A stretch of 64,000 bases of DNA from JBECKW01 sp040235505 (GTDB lineage Bacteria; Desulfobacterota; Desulfobacteria; Desulfobacterales; JAFDDL01): NCBI GenBank assembly GCA_040235505.1, contig JBECKW010000017.1, positions 73,837 through 137,836 of the forward strand, in the 5' to 3' direction. Below are positions 61,638 to 64,000 of this stretch, in pieces. The notes beneath the pieces are model-generated. The model did not search any database, was not told the DNA's origin, and saw only the letters and a list, made by a program, of their open reading frames with translations. Position 1 is the first letter of the stretch, and every line of letters begins with the position of its first letter. The translations under genes and the position numbers were made by a program.

Positions 61638-62432
61638 CTACTTTTTCCGTGCGGACGCGGCCCCTTCTTTGTATTTAAACTCCCCGCCCTTGAACAGCAC
61701 CCATTTGAGCCAGCTCACGGCAAATTTCAACAGTTCGATTTCATCGGCTTTGATTTTTTCAATGGCCTCTTCGGGAATGTCGTAGCGCGCCAGGAAGGAG
61801 CTGCTGAACACAAATTCTTTGAATTTATCGATGTTATAGCTGGCCATGAAAAACATCTTTTTGCTCGGCTCGGCCAGTTTGATGGTGGCCGGAAAGGATC
61901 GCTTTCTTACCACGAGATCGGTCCAACCGGCGTTGATCTCGTCCCGGATGGTCACCATCTGGTCCCGGCGCCACTCATCCACGCTCCATTCCTTGTTTTC
62001 CTCAAACCCGCGGCAGTGGGGTTCTTTGATCAAAAAGAAAAAATCATCCTCGTCCGCGCCCTCCTTATGACTCAGGGAGGCCACGCCAAGGGGGTAGTAG
62101 CGGCAGGTAGTGGGCCGATCCTCATAAACAATACACCCATCCTCCCGGACAAAAGGGCAGGATTGCTGCTCGTCGTCCAGCAGCTTCAAGGTCACCATGG
62201 GAAGGTCCGTTTTTTCAAGAAGCTGGGGCTCGGTGTAGATGGCAAGAAAGTCCTCGGAAGAAAGATTCAGGCGGTTTTTGAGCCGGATAATGTCATAGGG
62301 CGTGAGCGTGATTTTAATCCCCCGGCAGCACTGGGTAAAACAGGCGACGCCCTTGTGGCACGAAAACGAAAACCGACTGTCGGGCCCCAGGCGTTCCGGT
62401 GGAATGCAGGCCATGCTATCTGAAGTGGTCAT
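61638..62432 (-). CDS. YkgJ-family cysteine cluster protein (third copy)
   Basis: 264 residues from ATG 62432 (AAAGGA eleven bases upstream). The frame stays open upstream, but that part lies in the 62466-62562 repeat. Metal-ligand cysteines: CHKGVACFTQCCRG near 24-37 and CPFVREDGCIVYEDRPTTCRYYP. It is a clear paralogue of the protein at 24505-25293 (shared PYDIIRLKNRLNLSS and FMASYNIDKFKEFVFSSSFL). Confidence 0.87.
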   Translation of the reverse strand: MTTSDSMACIPPERLGPDSRFSFSCHKGVACFTQCCRGIKITLTPYDIIRLKNRLNLSSEDFLAIYTEPQLLEKTDLPMVTLKLLDDEQQSCPFVREDGCIVYEDRPTTCRYYPLGVASLSHKEGADEDDFFFLIKEPHCRGFEENKEWSVDEWRRDQMVTIRDEINAGWTDLVVRKRSFPATIKLAEPSKKMFFMASYNIDKFKEFVFSSSFLARYDIPEEAIEKIKADEIELLKFAVSWLKWVLFKGGEFKYKEGAASARKK

Positions 62433-62465
62433 ACCAACGAAGTTCCTTTCTAAAAAAAATATATT

Positions 62466-62562
62466 ATCCGCAGATCGCGCAGATTTTCGGAGATTAAAAG
62501 GCATTAAAGATTTTAGGTCCATGCCATTTTTTAATCTGCGAAAATCTGCGTAATCTGCGGAT
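62466..62562. repeat. Near-perfect inverted repeat of CGCAGAT words
   Basis: Arms of about 40 bases: 62466-62504 and 62521-62562. They are made of repeated CGCAGAT/ATCTGCG words and end in ATCCGCAGAT / ATCTGCGGAT. It lies upstream of the third YkgJ gene, just before the insertion sequence. No ORF inside. Confidence 0.85.
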
Positions 62563-62624
62563 CATTTTGTTTCTTGTTATTATGTCGCGTTTCGCCCGTG
62601 ACTGTCAACGCGAAAACGCCCGGT

Positions 62625-64000
62625 TGTTAAGAACAAATAAACTGTCCGGACTTGTAGCACATGATTTGTCCGGTTTTATATGCACGCATGGAGGTGCATA
62701 TGAGACCGACAGAATTGCGACAGGAGATCCGGAAGATGAGATTTGAAGAAGCCTACTATGGTTGGACGGAAAAGCGGTTAGATCAGAGTGAGGCAGCCCG
62801 TTTGTTGGGGGTGTGTGACCGTACTTTCAGGCGCTATGTCAACCGCTACGAGGAAAACGGGCTGGAGGGGTTGATTGATAAGCGTCTGGAGCAAGCGTCC
62901 CACCGCCGGGCGCCGATAGATGAGGTCGTTTCTTTAACCGAGCGCTATCGCAAGCGCCATTTGGGATGGAACTGCAAACATTTCTACAGCTGGTACCGTC
63001 GCGATGGTGGCAAACGCAGCTACACCTGGGTAAAAAACCGATTACAGGAAGCTGGCCTCGTAAAAAAAGCGTCCGGAAGGGGCAAACACCGCAAAAAGAG
63101 AGCCCCCTCACCGCTGCCGGGGATGATGGTCCACCAGGACGGCAGCACCCACGAGTGGGTTGCCGGCCGGAAGTGGGATTTAATCGTCACCATGGATGAT
63201 GCCACCAATGAGCACTATGACATGTTTTTTGTCGAGCAGGAAGGCACTCTATCCAGTTTTCGGGGGATCAAAACCGTTATCGAGGCCCGGGGGCTGTTCT
63301 GCTCCTTCTACAGTGATCGTGGCAGCCACTACTGGCATACCCGCGAGGCGGGCGGCAAAGTGGATAAAACCAATCCGACGCAGTTCGGAAGGGCGATGAG
63401 GCAACTGGGTATCGAAATGATAGCGGCCTATTCACCTGAAGCCAGAGGCCGAAGTGAAAGGGCTTTCGCTACGCACCAGGGACGGCTTCCCAACGAGTTG
63501 AAGCTGCTTGGCATCAACACAATAGAGGCTGCCAACCGTTACCTGAAAGAGTGCTATCTGCCGGCATTCAATCAGGAGTTCATGCAGTCGGCCTATGAAA
63601 AGGGTTCAGCGTTTGTCCCATTTCTGGGGGGCAATTTAGATGACATTCTGTGTGAGCAATTTGAACGCAGAGTAGGTAATGACAATTGCGTGGCGTTTGA
63701 AAGGATGAAGCTTCAAATACCGCCCGACCAATATCGAATGCATTACGTGAAGGTGAAGGTCCGAGTGCATCGGTATCTCGATGGCCGGCTGGCAGTTTTT
63801 CACGGTCCCCGGAAGTTGGCCGAGTATGATGTAAAAGGAAAACTGACTGATTCACAGCAGGAAATTGCGGCGTAAGTCCGTGGCTTGCGACCCGCTGGGA
63901 AAATCCCTCCGGCCCTACCGCCTACGGGATCTTCCCAGCTACTGCATAAAGCGGACAGTTTATTTGCTACAAAACCGGACAAAACTATTTGTTGCCAACA
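62625..64000 (+). mobile_element. ISNCY-type insertion sequence, right end at or near the window edge
   Basis: Imperfect terminal inverted repeats of about 57-60 bases: left 62625-62684, right 63944-64000. Both contain two TGTCCG words, a TGTAGCA word and AACAAATA, and they start TGTT at each extreme. One transposase gene lies between. The right end may extend a few bases past the window, so no target duplication can be checked. Confidence 0.8.
62700..63875 (+). CDS. ISNCY-family transposase
   Basis: 391 residues from ATG 62700, with GGAGGT four bases upstream; an ATG at 62661 would start inside the inverted repeat. The N-terminal helix-turn-helix (LDQSEAARLLGVCDRTFRRYVNRYEENGLEGL) is followed by a DDE integrase-like core: HQDGSTHEW, YSDRGSHYW and SPEARGRSERAF supply D, D and E. 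It appears intact and therefore possibly active. Confidence 0.92.
   Translation: MRPTELRQEIRKMRFEEAYYGWTEKRLDQSEAARLLGVCDRTFRRYVNRYEENGLEGLIDKRLEQASHRRAPIDEVVSLTERYRKRHLGWNCKHFYSWYRRDGGKRSYTWVKNRLQEAGLVKKASGRGKHRKKRAPSPLPGMMVHQDGSTHEWVAGRKWDLIVTMDDATNEHYDMFFVEQEGTLSSFRGIKTVIEARGLFCSFYSDRGSHYWHTREAGGKVDKTNPTQFGRAMRQLGIEMIAAYSPEARGRSERAFATHQGRLPNELKLLGINTIEAANRYLKECYLPAFNQEFMQSAYEKGSAFVPFLGGNLDDILCEQFERRVGNDNCVAFERMKLQIPPDQYRMHYVKVKVRVHRYLDGRLAVFHGPRKLAEYDVKGKLTDSQQEIAA

Noticed and set aside
62433..62522. N-terminal extension of the third YkgJ protein
   Set aside because: The extra 30 codons are translated from the 62466-62562 repeat; the ATG at 62432 has AAAGGA upstream.
1..64000. CRISPR arrays, rRNA and tRNA genes, prophage
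   Set aside because: No regularly spaced direct repeats, no cloverleaf or rRNA signatures and no phage structural genes were seen. A tRNA scan was not possible, so a missed tRNA cannot be fully excluded.

Overview
The window looks like a chromosomal segment of a sulfate-reducing member of the Desulfobacterota, probably near Desulfobacterales. The main evidence is the dissimilatory sulfate-reduction set aprBA-qmoABC at 31.4-39.2 kb. Lineage-typical content supports it: YkgJ cysteine-cluster proteins, a tungsten aldehyde oxidoreductase, a Pta/butyrate-kinase pair and a PHP-helicase fusion. Genus-level placement is inference. Protein-coding density is high. I found no rRNA, tRNA or CRISPR array.

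Layout. (1) 0-9.3 kb: a leftward replication block (split RdgC-like gene, dnaN, gyrB, thyX) diverges from a rightward PHP+UvrD helicase across a very AT-rich gap that may be an origin. (2) 9.3-13.2 kb: a GspE/PilB-type ATPase with eight tandem MshEN-like half-motifs, followed by a MinD/FlhG-type ATPase. (3) 13.2-22.7 kb, leftward: an HsdR_N-type protein and a TadA-like deaminase, then infC (apparently with an ATA start), rpmI, rplT, pheS, pheT, merR, a cNMP-binding protein, a 72-residue protein and a SpoT-like protein whose synthetase site looks destroyed. (4) 22.8-29.9 kb, rightward: dGTPase-like protein, two YkgJ proteins, then a tightly overlapping sucrose module of fructokinase, bifunctional sucrose-phosphate synthase/phosphatase and a GH13_18 phosphorylase. 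(5) 29.9-40.2 kb: an SDR-like protein without the catalytic Lys, aprBA, qmoABC and uppP. (6) 40.3-47.5 kb: a CocE-type hydrolase, a structured intergenic element, XdhC-like protein, a leftward unknown protein, AOR, MoaD-like and HesA-like proteins, suggesting a tungsten/molybdenum cofactor neighbourhood. (7) 47.5-54.8 kb: membrane protein, arfB, a response regulator with an apparent one-base lesion at its start, an internally duplicated unknown, a PpiC-thioredoxin-like lipoprotein, trmO, pta, buk, acpS and an atypical ACP. (8) 54.8-64 kb: a phosphoesterase/YhaN/YhaO three-gene operon, a DapA-family enzyme, a third YkgJ protein, and an apparently complete ISNCY-type insertion sequence running to the window edge.

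How it fits together. AprBA reduces adenylylsulfate to sulfite, and QmoABC passes it quinol electrons. The sucrose genes form a self-contained make/break cycle, plausibly for a compatible solute or carbon reserve. Pta-Buk and AOR would handle acyl-phosphates and aldehydes/carboxylates. Several intergenic gaps carry different families of short inverted repeats built from repeated words, a form of genome structure that the genes do not explain.
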